From Acidobacteriaceae bacterium (GTDB lineage: Bacteria; Acidobacteriota; Vicinamibacteria; Vicinamibacterales; CAVVIG01), in assembly GCA_031274845.1 (NCBI GenBank), contig JAISPN010000087.1, forward strand, positions 1 to 12,483: a stretch of 12,483 nt of DNA. The letters run 5' to 3'. A program made the position numbers and the translations under genes. Each line of letters opens with the position of its first letter. Position 1 is the first letter of the stretch. The notes beneath the pieces are model-generated. The model saw nothing but the letters and a program-made list of their open reading frames with translations. It ran no database searches and was not told where the DNA came from. Shown here piece after piece: positions 1 through 7,722 of this stretch.

Positions 1-70
1 CCACGAGGTGGTAAAACTCTTCGTGGGTTTCACCGAGCGTCGCCCTGAGGTCGTGCATCGGCTCGTGCAT
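1..70 (-). CDS. Unidentified gene, 5' part only (runs off left edge)
   Basis: The minus strand has an ATG at 70-68 preceded at close range by a strong Shine-Dalgarno sequence (AAGGAGG within 79-85). It opens a frame without stops to the window edge. The 23 visible residues begin MHEPMHDLRATLGETHEEF and continue YHLV: they are acidic, His-containing and probably helical. The pattern of a short helix with spaced Leu/Phe and Glu recalls the N-termini of small DUF465/YdcH-like proteins, but 23 residues are too few to decide. A second in-frame ATG at 58-56 is an alternative start with no better ribosome binding site. It lies downstream of the secreted hydrolase on the same strand, 117 bases away. 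Confidence 0.5.
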   Translation of the reverse strand, partial: MHEPMHDLRATLGETHEEFYHLV

Positions 71-136
71 ACTCCGCCTCCTTCGTCAGGTCCGGAACCC
101 TGGTCGTCACGCGCGGCCGGTGGTGCTCCGGACGTC

Positions 137-159
137 GGGGTGGGACCGTACCACACCCC
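137..159 (-). terminator. Weak hairpin after the hydrolase gene, possible terminator
   Basis: GGGGTG (137-142) can pair with CACCCC (154-159), with two further G-C pairs inside and a short loop. It lies 29 bases after the hydrolase stop codon and upstream of the left-edge gene. No T-tract follows on the minus strand, so intrinsic termination is doubtful. The rest of the 71-187 gap shows nothing else I can support. Confidence 0.22.
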
Positions 160-187
160 TCTCCAGCGTTTCAAGCATTCGTCTGCG

Positions 188-1198
188 TCACTGCGGCGGG
201 CGCCGTGATGCTGGCGCCGATCCAGTCGCGGGATTGTAATGAGGGTGCGTCTGCAGCACCGGATTGTCTGCGGAGGTCAGCGTCAACGGTTCTCCGCTGC
301 GCACCCACGCGGTCTGCGTCAGATCGCGCAACAGCGCCGCGGCTCGTGTCATCTGCCGGCGAACCAGCGCGCGCGCATCGGCGTTCTTGCTATCGGCAAA
401 CGCGCCTGACTTGTCGAGTTGATAGACCTGCTCAACAAACATCCCCGCGTCATCGAGGTGCGCGAGGATGGCATCGAACGGATCGTTCAGCACCACCGCC
501 GCCGGCACATCCTTCTGCACATCGTCTGACGAGAGCTGCATCAGATCGACGAACTGGGTTTCGAAGCGGCCGTGAATCCCCGCGTCTGTCGTGTACCCCT
601 TCGGGTTTGCCCCTTGCCAACCGTCATGGTGAATCGAGTCGTGCAACGGCTGGGCGCCATCAGCGGTGTAGTGACCGAGGCGGCCCATGTACGACGCGAT
701 CTCGAGTTCCACGAAATGCGTATCCTCGTTGTTCGCTCGCGCGGCGCGATACCGGCGCATCCCCGCCACCATCTGCTCGTATGTCTCGACGGCGGCGTAC
801 GGCAGCGTCCCTGTCCAGCGCACGTTGGTGAGCGCCGCAGCGGTTCGATCGCCAGCCGCGACGAGCCGTCTGTATTCCTTGTCGAGTGCCAGCACGAACT
901 CGTATCGCGACCGTGGAACGTCCGCGTTCTTCATGAACGCGAACTGTTCACGGAACCAGCCGTGATTCGGATCTTCGATGATCTTCTGAAACGGCTCCGT
1001 TGCCGAGCGCCACGAATCCGGAATCGTCGACAGATAAACAATCCACTCCTCATGCGCCCGGAGAAACGTCGGACCATCGTCAGGAATGGCCCGGACCGCG
1101 GCGCGATTGACCGTGTGATGGCCACGCTCGCCCCACGCGGCCAGCCGAGCCGTACACGCAAGCAGCACGAACAGCACCATGAGCAACGAACGTCGCAT
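188..1198 (-). CDS. Secreted phospholipase C / S1-P1 nuclease-fold zinc hydrolase
   Basis: This is a predicted 336-residue exported enzyme. The N-terminus is a signal peptide: MRRS, a hydrophobic run over residues 5-20, then LAA before W22. Cleavage there would leave a new N-terminal Trp, as in zinc-dependent phospholipase C and P1 nuclease, where the Trp amino group binds zinc. Matching ligands can be placed: W22 and H27 (WGERGH), D61, H79 (DPNHGW), H176/D180/H186 (GHYTADGAQPLHD, the H-x3-D-x5-H spacing of the family) and H209/E213 (HGRFE, the HxxxE form of phospholipase C). Phosphodiester hydrolysis of phospholipid or nucleic acid in the periplasm or outside the cell is inferred from the fold; the substrate cannot be told. 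The start at 1198 was chosen over an in-frame ATG at 1240 because it gives a clean signal peptide and has a Shine-Dalgarno. It is the last gene of the tsaB-rimI run, 86 bases after rimI, and may have its own promoter. Confidence 0.8.
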   Translation of the reverse strand: MRRSLLMVLFVLLACTARLAAWGERGHHTVNRAAVRAIPDDGPTFLRAHEEWIVYLSTIPDSWRSATEPFQKIIEDPNHGWFREQFAFMKNADVPRSRYEFVLALDKEYRRLVAAGDRTAAALTNVRWTGTLPYAAVETYEQMVAGMRRYRAARANNEDTHFVELEIASYMGRLGHYTADGAQPLHDSIHHDGWQGANPKGYTTDAGIHGRFETQFVDLMQLSSDDVQKDVPAAVVLNDPFDAILAHLDDAGMFVEQVYQLDKSGAFADSKNADARALVRRQMTRAAALLRDLTQTAWVRSGEPLTLTSADNPVLQTHPHYNPATGSAPASRRPPQ

Positions 1199-1207
1199 CT
1201 TCAGAGT

Positions 1208-1213
1208 CTCCTC
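1208..1213 (-). promoter_or_regulatory. Ribosome binding site setting the hydrolase start
   Basis: GAGGAG on the minus strand ends 9 bases before the ATG at 1198. It favours that start over the upstream in-frame ATG at 1240, which would add 14 residues ahead of the signal peptide. Confidence 0.6.
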
Positions 1214-1284
1214 GACACATCCAGCAAGCGCCACGTTCAATGTACCGGTCTACTGAAACATGACCGTAACAAATGCCGCATCCG

Positions 1285-1746
1285 TCACGTGCCGGACGAG
1301 GTTAGCGTCAGCGTCAACACCAGCGCATCCTCGACGGGATTAGTGTAGTAGGCGCGCCGGACGTCGATCACCGCGAACCCGGCGCGTTCGTACAATCGCC
1401 GCGCGGCATCGTTCGATCGACGGACTTCGAGCAGGACGGCAGAGGCGCGCTCGTCGCGCGCGGTTGACAGGACGCGATCGAGCAACGCGGCGCCGATGCC
1501 GGCGCGCCGGAACGACGGCCGCACGGCAAGGTTGTTGATATGGCGCTCGTCGACGATGCGCCAATACGAGCAGGCGCCGACGACGTGACCGTCAACGCTG
1601 GCGAGCAGAAACCGTGACCGCTCCGGATGCGCCAGCTCGGCGCGATACATCTCCTCGGTCCACGGGTTGGTGAAGCACTCGCGATCGACCGCGATCACCT
1701 CCTGAATCTCGTCGGCGGTGACAAGCGCACGGATGCTGACGGTCAT
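1285..1746 (-). CDS. rimI: Ribosomal protein bS18 alanine N-acetyltransferase (GNAT)
   Basis: This 153-residue single-domain GNAT is close to the usual RimI length. RimI transfers acetyl from acetyl-CoA to the N-terminal Ala of ribosomal protein S18. Visible signatures are the early DRECFTNPW segment (residues 21-29) typical of RimI, the beta strand INNLAVRP (70-77), the acetyl-CoA pyrophosphate loop RRAGIGA (80-86), and LLEVRRSN followed by ARRLYERAGF. E107 and Y119 match the general base and acid described for Salmonella RimI. The Arg/Tyr-rich RRAYY segment (130-134) also fits. The ATG overlaps the tsaB stop as ATGA (1743-1746), indicating translational coupling, and tsaB-rimI adjacency is a widely conserved arrangement. 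Other N-terminal acetyltransferases share the fold, but context makes RimI the best call. Confidence 0.88.
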   Translation of the reverse strand: MTVSIRALVTADEIQEVIAVDRECFTNPWTEEMYRAELAHPERSRFLLASVDGHVVGACSYWRIVDERHINNLAVRPSFRRAGIGAALLDRVLSTARDERASAVLLEVRRSNDAARRLYERAGFAVIDVRRAYYTNPVEDALVLTLTLTSSGT

Positions 1747-2480
1747 GACGCTGGCGAGTCGTCCCGGCGGGATGTCTGCGCCGCGGCGCGATCGCGCGCG
1801 AGTTCGACATCGGTCCGCCGCACGTAGAGCGGCTCAATGCCGGACGGCGGCGTGGCGTACTCTACCCGCGCGGCCGCAAGCCGTGCGAGAAACGGCGCGA
1901 GGGGCGGCGGTGGTTCAACGGACGCGACATCGGCGAGGAGCGCCGCGTATCGCACCGCGCCGTCGCCGATGACCAGCGCAGGCGCGCAACCATTGCGCTG
2001 CCACTGCTCCACGATCGCCAGCGGACGATCGACCTGCGGCGCATCGAGCGCGGCAACATCAACGTTCGTCCAATCCATCGGTGGGCAGATGTCGTAGACG
2101 GCGCTGAACACCTCCTGACGCAGCGCATCCATCCACGCCGCCACGCGCGCAGGCGCCGTGAGCCGCTCGGCTGCCGCCATCGCCAGCGCATCGAGCGCCG
2201 ACACGGCAACGACCTTCTTGCCGGTCACCATCGCCATGCCCTGAATGGCCGCCAACCCGATCCGCACGCCGGTAAACGATCCGGGCCCCGACGCGACGCT
2301 AAAGAGATCGATATCGCGCGGCGTCATGCCCGCGTCGGCCAGCACATCCATCAGGTCGCCGGGCAGACGTTCCGCGTGCGATCGCGATGACGGGCCGCTC
2401 CTCAGCGCGAGGACGCGTCCGTCGTCAACGATGCCGACGCTTCCGTCGCGCGTTGTCGTGTCAAGGGCCAGCACACGCAT
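1743..2480 (-). CDS. tsaB: tRNA t6A37 threonylcarbamoyltransferase complex subunit TsaB
   Basis: This 245-residue protein is the TsaD-like, catalytically inactive partner that with TsaD and TsaE transfers threonylcarbamoyl to A37 of ANN-decoding tRNAs in the cytoplasm. The ASKHA-type N-terminus MRVLALDTTT is followed by GSVGIV, a conserved H35 in SRSHAERLP, and the family hallmark SGPGSFTGVRIGLA (residues 64-77), then the QGMAM helix. The C-terminal half is less conserved (PLYVRRTDVE near the end), as in other TsaB proteins. The start is fixed by the conserved MRxLALDT opening, although no Shine-Dalgarno precedes it. tsaD and tsaE are not in the window. Its start codon is separated by 19 bases from mutS, read the opposite way. 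Confidence 0.93.
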   Translation of the reverse strand: MRVLALDTTTRDGSVGIVDDGRVLALRSGPSSRSHAERLPGDLMDVLADAGMTPRDIDLFSVASGPGSFTGVRIGLAAIQGMAMVTGKKVVAVSALDALAMAAAERLTAPARVAAWMDALRQEVFSAVYDICPPMDWTNVDVAALDAPQVDRPLAIVEQWQRNGCAPALVIGDGAVRYAALLADVASVEPPPPLAPFLARLAAARVEYATPPSGIEPLYVRRTDVELARDRAAAQTSRRDDSPAS

Positions 2481-2499
2481 GCGATAGACTTACAAGAAT
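2481..2499. promoter_or_regulatory. 19-base divergent start region between tsaB and mutS
   Basis: Only 19 bases separate the ATG codons of two divergent genes. Neither strand shows a Shine-Dalgarno (sequence GCGATAGACTTACAAGAAT). A weak -10 match TAGACT (2485-2490, plus) would place mutS transcription start at or next to its ATG, implying a leaderless or near-leaderless mRNA. On the minus strand TATTCT (2500-2495) is a similar weak match for tsaB. A perfect TTGACA sits on the minus strand at 2506-2501 inside mutS, but no -10 lies at the proper spacing. The promoter assignments are therefore tentative. Confidence 0.4.
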
Positions 2500-5169
2500 A
2501 TGTCAACGTCGGCGACGCCGGCGATGCGGCAGTACCTGGACGCCAAACAACAGCATCGCGACGCCATCCTGTTTTTCCGGATGGGCGACTTCTACGAAGT
2601 GTTTTACGAAGATGCGCTGCTCGCCGCTCGCGCACTCGATCTCACGCTCACCTCCCGGTCCAAAGACGCCAACGGCGGCGGCATCCCGATGTGCGGTGTC
2701 CCCTTTCACGCCGTCGACGGCTACATCGCGCGGCTCGTCAAGAAGGGCTACCGCGTCGCTATCTGCGATCAGGTGGAAGATCCTCGCAAAGCTAAAGGGA
2801 TCGTCAAGCGCGAGGTCGTGCGCGTCGTCTCGCCGGGCACGCTGACCGACGCGGCCTATTTGGACGCCAAGGAACCGGCCTTCCTGCTTTCGGTCGCCAC
2901 CGACCACGGCAAGGCGGGCACCATCGGCGCCGCGCTCCTTGACCTCTCGACGGGTGAATTCACCGCCACCGAGTACACCGGCAGCGACCCGCTCGCCGCG
3001 CTCCTCGACGAGCTCGCCATTTTGCGGCCGCGCGAAATCGTCCTCCCCGGCGACCCGTCGGCGTTCGATGCGTCGACGGCGGCCAAAGCCGTCGCCGAAG
3101 AGTGGCCGCAACTGGCTGCGACGGGCCTCCCCATCACGCCGGTCGATCGATGGGCCTACGAACGGGAAGCGGCGCGACGCACGCTGCTCGATCAGTTACG
3201 CGCGGGAGGACTCGAAGGGTTCGGCCTCGATCGACACGATGCCGCGGTGGCCGCGGCGGGCGGCCTCGTCCACTACCTGCGCACGACGCAGAAGGCCGAC
3301 GTCGCGCACGTCCGCAGCATCAGCTATCGCCAGCGCGCCGACGCGCTCCTCATCGATCCGACTACGGTCAAGCACCTCGAAATCGTCGAGGGCTCGGAAG
3401 GCGGCCGCGAAGGTTCGCTGCTGCACGAAATCGATCGCACGGTGACGTCGATGGGCAGCCGTCTGCTGCGCTCGTGGCTGCTGCGTCCGTTGATGTCGCT
3501 CGACGGTATTCGCGACAGGCTCGACGCGGTGGAAGACCTCGCGTTTCGCAACACCGATCGCGGCCGCTTCCGCGAGGCGCTAAAAACCATTCAGGATCTC
3601 GAACGGCTCGTCGCGCGCGCGGCGCTCGGCACGGCAGGCCCACGCGATCTCGTCGGCCTCAAGCAGTCGCTGGCGATCATTCCCCGGCTGCGCACGCTGC
3701 TCGCCGACTTTCAGGCGCCGCTCGTCTGCGCGCTCATCGCGGCAATGGACGATCTGGTCGACGTGCGCAACCGCATCGAGTCGACGCTCATCGACGATGC
3801 GCCGGCGCTCGCAAGAGATGGCGGATTCACGCGCGACGGCGTGGCGGCGGATCTTGACGAGCTGCGCACGATCTCGCGCTCGGGCAAGCAGGTGATCGCC
3901 GAGCTTGAAGAACACGAACGGCAACGGACCGGCATCAGTTCGTTGAAGGTGCGCTACAACCGCGTGTTCGGGTACTACATCGAGATCTCGAAAGCGAACC
4001 TCCACGCGGTGCCAGCCGATTACCACCGCAAGCAGACGATTGCTGGCGGCGAACGTTTCGTCACGCCCGCGCTCAAGGACTACGAAGAGAAAGTGCTTGG
4101 CGCCGACGAGCGAATCCTCGAACGCGAGCTGGAAATCTTCGAAGCGCTGCGCGCCGCTGTCGCCGCCGAAGCGCCACAGATTCAGGCGACGGCACGCGCG
4201 ATTGCGGCGCTCGATGCCCTTGCCGCGCTCGCCGAAACGGCAGCGGTCAATAACTTCACCAAGCCGCACGTCCACGACGGCGACGAGATGATTGTCGTCG
4301 ACGGGCGTCATCCGGTGGTGGAGCGGCGTGCCTCCACAGCGGGCGAGCCGTTCGTTCCAAACGACATCACGCTCAATGCCGGCGCGTCGCAGCTCGTGAT
4401 CCTCACCGGCCCGAACATGGGGGGCAAATCCACCTACCTGCGACAGACGGCGCTGCTCTGTCTCCTCGCGCAAGCGGGCTCGTTCGTCCCCGCGCGAGAA
4501 GCCAAACTCGCTATCGTCGATCGCATCTTCGCCCGCGTCGGCGCCTCCGACAACATCGCGCGTGGACACTCGACGTTCATGGTCGAGATGCAGGAGACCG
4601 CGAACATCCTCCACACGGCGACGTCAAAAAGCCTCGTCGTCCTCGATGAAATCGGACGCGGCACGGCGACCTTCGACGGCCTCAGCATCGCCTGGGCTGT
4701 CGCCGAACATCTGGCGACGAACGCGAAGGCGCGGCCGAAGACGCTCTTCGCCACGCACTATCATGAGCTGACGGATCTCGCCGACGCCACGCCGGGGGTC
4801 GTCAACTTCCACGTCGCCGCGCGTGAGTGGAAGGACGACATCATCTTCCTGCGCAAGGTCGTCGCGGGACGTTCGGATCGCAGCTACGGCATTCAGGTCG
4901 CGCGGCTCGCCGGACTGCCGCCACCCGTCGTTACGCGTGCCCGGCAGATTTTGAATGCGCTCGAGCACGACGAGCTCGCGCGCGGCGGACGGCCGTCGGT
5001 CAGCGGAACGCCCGAGGAGCCGCAGCAGCAACTCGGACTTTTCCAGTCGCAAGCGGCGGACGACCGCTTCCGTCAGAGGCTCACGGCGCTCGACGTCGAT
5101 CGCATGACGCCTATTGACGCGCTCACGACGCTGGCGTCGCTCAAGGCGGAGGCCGAGGCCGCCTCCTGA
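2500..5169 (+). CDS. mutS: DNA mismatch repair ATPase MutS
   Basis: This 889-residue protein recognises base mismatches and small loops and recruits MutL. The order of domains is complete: the mismatch-binding domain with the Phe-x-Glu motif (F31-Y32-E33 in MGDFYEVF), connector, core/lever and clamp (about 260-560), then the ATPase. The Walker A motif GPNMGGKST is at 637-645, the Walker B LDEIGRGT has D716/E717, and the conserved ATHYHEL stretch is at 751-757. F-x-E and full length identify MutS1 rather than MutS2. Near the C-terminus QLGLF (844-848) matches the beta-clamp binding consensus. The first Met fits family starts; Met9 is an alternative. No Shine-Dalgarno is seen. The TGA (5167-5169) shares its last base with the ATG of the next gene. 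Composition matches the flanks. Confidence 0.97.
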   Translation: MSTSATPAMRQYLDAKQQHRDAILFFRMGDFYEVFYEDALLAARALDLTLTSRSKDANGGGIPMCGVPFHAVDGYIARLVKKGYRVAICDQVEDPRKAKGIVKREVVRVVSPGTLTDAAYLDAKEPAFLLSVATDHGKAGTIGAALLDLSTGEFTATEYTGSDPLAALLDELAILRPREIVLPGDPSAFDASTAAKAVAEEWPQLAATGLPITPVDRWAYEREAARRTLLDQLRAGGLEGFGLDRHDAAVAAAGGLVHYLRTTQKADVAHVRSISYRQRADALLIDPTTVKHLEIVEGSEGGREGSLLHEIDRTVTSMGSRLLRSWLLRPLMSLDGIRDRLDAVEDLAFRNTDRGRFREALKTIQDLERLVARAALGTAGPRDLVGLKQSLAIIPRLRTLLADFQAPLVCALIAAMDDLVDVRNRIESTLIDDAPALARDGGFTRDGVAADLDELRTISRSGKQVIAELEEHERQRTGISSLKVRYNRVFGYYIEISKANLHAVPADYHRKQTIAGGERFVTPALKDYEEKVLGADERILERELEIFEALRAAVAAEAPQIQATARAIAALDALAALAETAAVNNFTKPHVHDGDEMIVVDGRHPVVERRASTAGEPFVPNDITLNAGASQLVILTGPNMGGKSTYLRQTALLCLLAQAGSFVPAREAKLAIVDRIFARVGASDNIARGHSTFMVEMQETANILHTATSKSLVVLDEIGRGTATFDGLSIAWAVAEHLATNAKARPKTLFATHYHELTDLADATPGVVNFHVAAREWKDDIIFLRKVVAGRSDRSYGIQVARLAGLPPPVVTRARQILNALEHDELARGGRPSVSGTPEEPQQQLGLFQSQAADDRFRQRLTALDVDRMTPIDALTTLASLKAEAEAAS

Positions 5170-6713
5170 TGCGCGGACGCGCAACCGTTCTCCCGACGTT
5201 TCTCCTGACGCTCCTCCTGCTGTCGGCCGGATGTCTGCAGCGGCCGACGCCAAACCCCGGCATCATCGTCGCGAGCGTCACGAGCGGCCCGAACAATCTC
5301 GATCCGCGCGTCGGCACCGACGATGTGTCGCAGAAGCTGCACCAGTTGATGTACGACAATCTGATGGAGCTCGACGATCACCTGCGCGTCGTGCCACGGC
5401 TCGCCGAACGTCTCGACCATCCCGATCCGCTCACCTACATCGTCACGTTGCGGAGAGGCGTCCTCTTCCAGGACGGACACGAGCTCACCTCCACCGATGT
5501 CGTCTACACGTTTACCTCGTTGCTCGATCCGGCGTTCACCTCGGCGAAAAAAGGCGCGTACCGTGACGTGCAATTGGTCGACGCGCTCGACGACTACACG
5601 GTGGCGTTCCACCTGAAACGTCCGTTCGCGTCGTTCCCTATCAATCTGGTGATCCCGATTGTCGCCAAGGGCGCGGGCGCGGATTTGAACGAGCATCCGA
5701 TGGGAACGGGACCGTACCGGTTTGTCCGCTACCTTGTTGACGACCACATTGAGTTGAGCGCCTTCGATCAGTACTTTCAGGGACGGCCGAAGAACGACGG
5801 GATCATCCTGAAGATCGTCCCAGACGAGGTGATGCGCGGTCTCGAGGCGCGCAAGGGGACGATCGACGTCATCGTCAACGACATCTCCCCCGACATCGCG
5901 TTCCAGTTGAAGAACGATCCGCATCTGCAGATGGTCGAGGGGCCCGGCGCCGACTATCAGTACATCGGCCTCAACCTGCGCGACCCGATCCTCTCCGATG
6001 TCCGCGTGCGCCACGCGCTGGCGTACGCGATCGACCGGCGCGCGATTGTCGACTCCCTGCGCCGTGGGCTTGCCGTGCCAGCGACCGGGATGTTGCCGCC
6101 GATGTCGTGGGCGCTCGCGCCCGATCTCGACACGTGGCCCTACGATCCCGAACGCGCCAGGCAACTGCTCGACGAGGCGGGTTACACAGACCCCGATGGC
6201 GATGGACCCAAGGTCCGCTTTTCGTTGACGCTGAAGGTGTCGAACATCGAGTTCAATCGCCTGCAAGCCACTGTCGTCCAGCAAAATCTGCAACAGATCG
6301 GCATCGCGCTGGACGTGCGCACGTACGAGTTCGCCACGTTGTACGCGGATGTGGTCTCAGGAAATTTTCAACTCTTCTTCCTGCAGTGGACGGCCGGATC
6401 GCTGGCCGATCCCGACATCCTCCGCCGGACGTTCCACTCGACACAGACGCCGCCGATTGGCTTCAACCGTGGCGGCTTCAACGATCCGCGCGTTGACGCG
6501 CTGCTCGACGAAGCGGGCGCGACCGAAGACGCCGCAAGGCGCCTCGCGCTCTATCAGGACGTGCAGCGCCTGCTCCACGACGAATCGCCGTACAACAGCC
6601 TGTGGCACAAAACCAACTTCGTCATCGCGCAGAAATCGCTCTCCGGCATTCGGCTCAATCCGCAAGCCGACCTGCTCTTCCTGAAAGACGTCACGCGCCA
6701 TGACGCCTCCTGA
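5169..6713 (+). CDS. ABC-type peptide substrate-binding lipoprotein (SBP family 5)
   Basis: The 514-residue product has a lipoprotein signal: MRGR, a hydrophobic run, then the lipobox LSAGC with Cys22 as the lipidated residue. The mature part follows the DppA/OppA (SBP_bac_5) plan: NNLDPRVGTDDVSQKL near the start, PDPLTYIVTLRRGVLFQDG (about 80-98), TSTDVVYTF, MGTGPYRFVRY, the YQYIGLNLRDPILSDVRVRHAL signature, AYAIDRRAIVDSL and the PLW-like end SPYNSLWHK. The family binds peptides, opines or other small solutes outside the cytoplasmic membrane and hands them to a permease. No permease or ATPase genes lie nearby, so the ligand cannot be assigned. Its ATG overlaps the mutS stop by one base (TGATG), implying co-transcription and probably re-initiation, since no good Shine-Dalgarno is close. 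A functional link to mismatch repair is not implied. Confidence 0.9.
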   Translation: MRGRATVLPTFLLTLLLLSAGCLQRPTPNPGIIVASVTSGPNNLDPRVGTDDVSQKLHQLMYDNLMELDDHLRVVPRLAERLDHPDPLTYIVTLRRGVLFQDGHELTSTDVVYTFTSLLDPAFTSAKKGAYRDVQLVDALDDYTVAFHLKRPFASFPINLVIPIVAKGAGADLNEHPMGTGPYRFVRYLVDDHIELSAFDQYFQGRPKNDGIILKIVPDEVMRGLEARKGTIDVIVNDISPDIAFQLKNDPHLQMVEGPGADYQYIGLNLRDPILSDVRVRHALAYAIDRRAIVDSLRRGLAVPATGMLPPMSWALAPDLDTWPYDPERARQLLDEAGYTDPDGDGPKVRFSLTLKVSNIEFNRLQATVVQQNLQQIGIALDVRTYEFATLYADVVSGNFQLFFLQWTAGSLADPDILRRTFHSTQTPPIGFNRGGFNDPRVDALLDEAGATEDAARRLALYQDVQRLLHDESPYNSLWHKTNFVIAQKSLSGIRLNPQADLLFLKDVTRHDAS

Positions 6714-6728
6714 CGTGCCGCTCGCTTT

Positions 6729-6734
6729 TATAAT
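6729..6734 (+). promoter_or_regulatory. Consensus -10 box TATAAT upstream of the ureohydrolase
   Basis: A perfect TATAAT lies 15 bases after the lipoprotein stop codon and about 68 bases before the ureohydrolase ATG. No good -35 is present at 16-18 bases; TGACG repeats at 6701-6705 and 6711-6715 are the nearest resemblance. Transcription would start near 6741, giving a leader of about 60 bases. Confidence 0.45.
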
Positions 6735-6792
6735 TGACCCAGCCGTCGCGCGTTGAGCGCTGCCGGCTCTTCCATCCCGCATCAATCGTGTT

Positions 6793-6796
6793 GAGG
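6793..6796 (+). promoter_or_regulatory. Ribosome binding site deciding the ureohydrolase start
   Basis: GAGG sits six bases before the ATG at 6803. This supports that start over an upstream in-frame TTG at 6734, which overlaps the -10 box and would add 23 unconserved residues. Confidence 0.55.
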
Positions 6797-6802
6797 CAGT
6801 CC

Positions 6803-7702
6803 ATGAATCTACCGTTTGAGTACGACCGCGTCGCCGTCGGAGAGTTTGGCGGCACCACTCCCACCACCGCCAACTTTGACGAAGCGCGCGTCGTCGTGCT
6901 TCCCGTGCCGCTCGATCGCACGACCTCGTACGTGGCGGGCACCCGCAACGGCCCGCACGAAATTCTCGTCGCCTCGTCGCACATGGAGTTGTGGGACGAG
7001 GAAACCGGCACCGACGTGCACAGCATCGGCATCTTCACGCTGCCGGAGATGGAATTTCCATTCGCCAGCATCGACGAGGTGATGAACGAGATTCACCGCG
7101 TGGCCAAGGAAGTTGTCAGCCGAGGCAAGTTTCCGCTCGTGCTCGGCGGCGAGCACTCGATTACGGCGCCGATTGTCGCCGCGGTCGCCGAACGGCACCC
7201 CGGCGTCAGCGTGTTGCAGATCGACGCGCACGCCGATCTCCGCGACAGCTTCATGGGCACGCCGCACAACCACGCGTGCGCGATGCGCCGCGTCCTTGAT
7301 TACGCCAAGACGACGCAGGTGGGGATTCGAAGCTTGTCGCCTGAAGAAGCCGAGGCGATTCCGTCGCTGCCAACGACGATCTTCTACGACCACAACATGC
7401 GTCGCGATCCGGACTGGATGGACCGCGTCGTCGACTCGCTCGGCGAGAAGGTCTACATCACGATCGATTGCGATGGCCTCGACCCGGCGATCATGCCGGC
7501 CGTCGGAACGCCGGAACCCGGCGGGCTGTCGTGGCCGGAGACGACCACGCTGCTCCGCAAGGTGATCGAGCAGCGTAACGTGGTCGGATGCGATGTCGTC
7601 GAGCTCGCGCCGCTGCCGGGCCTCGTCGCCCCGAATTTCCTGTGCGCGAAGTTGATCTACAAAATCCTGTCGTACCGCTTCGGCGCCGAGGTGAAGCGTT
7701 AA
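6803..7702 (+). CDS. Ureohydrolase, probable agmatinase (arginase family)
   Basis: This 299-residue Mn-dependent ureohydrolase is similar in size to E. coli SpeB. All six metal ligands are visible: H118 (GGEHS), D141/H143/D145 (IDAHADLRD) and D222/D224 (DCDGLDPAIMP). Each is offset by exactly eight from the SpeB ligands I recall (H126, D149, H151, D153, D230, D232). The likely reaction is agmatine to putrescine plus urea in the cytoplasm, feeding polyamine synthesis. Arginase or guanidinobutyrase are alternatives the sequence alone cannot exclude, so no symbol is given. Other family marks are RTTSYVAGTRNGP near residue 40, HACAMRR after the second ligand set, and EPGGLSWPE. It appears monocistronic. 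Its last 35 codons are repeated at 8471-8576, and the DNA after its TAA looks inserted. Confidence 0.88.
   Translation: MNLPFEYDRVAVGEFGGTTPTTANFDEARVVVLPVPLDRTTSYVAGTRNGPHEILVASSHMELWDEETGTDVHSIGIFTLPEMEFPFASIDEVMNEIHRVAKEVVSRGKFPLVLGGEHSITAPIVAAVAERHPGVSVLQIDAHADLRDSFMGTPHNHACAMRRVLDYAKTTQVGIRSLSPEEAEAIPSLPTTIFYDHNMRRDPDWMDRVVDSLGEKVYITIDCDGLDPAIMPAVGTPEPGGLSWPETTTLLRKVIEQRNVVGCDVVELAPLPGLVAPNFLCAKLIYKILSYRFGAEVKR
7594..7699 (+). repeat. 3' end of ureohydrolase, left copy of a 106-bp direct repeat
   Basis: This stretch of the intact gene, from the VVELAPLPG codons to the last sense codon, aligns without gaps to 8471-8576 with seven mismatches (99 of 106 identical, hand count). Five of the differences are silent third-position changes; two change the residue (Leu to Pro, Tyr to Asp in the right copy). 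The first 19 bases are identical. Confidence 0.9.
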
Positions 7703-7722
7703 GCCGCGGCAACTGAGGTAAC

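Noticed and set aside
8..208. 66-codon plus-strand frame at the left edge
   Set aside because: It is antisense to the left-edge gene start and the hydrolase end, Pro/Arg-rich with no support; the minus-strand start with AAGGAGG is more convincing.
3580..4614. 344-codon open frame on the minus strand
   Set aside because: It lies entirely within mutS, is antisense, has no recognisable domain and no ribosome binding site context.
5073..6293. 406-codon open frame on the minus strand
   Set aside because: It is antisense to mutS and the binding lipoprotein; the composition is that of a shadow frame and no family motif is seen.
6734..6802. TTG-initiated extension of the ureohydrolase by 23 residues
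   Set aside because: It overlaps the TATAAT box, the added residues are unlike the family, and the ATG at 6803 has a well-placed GAGG.
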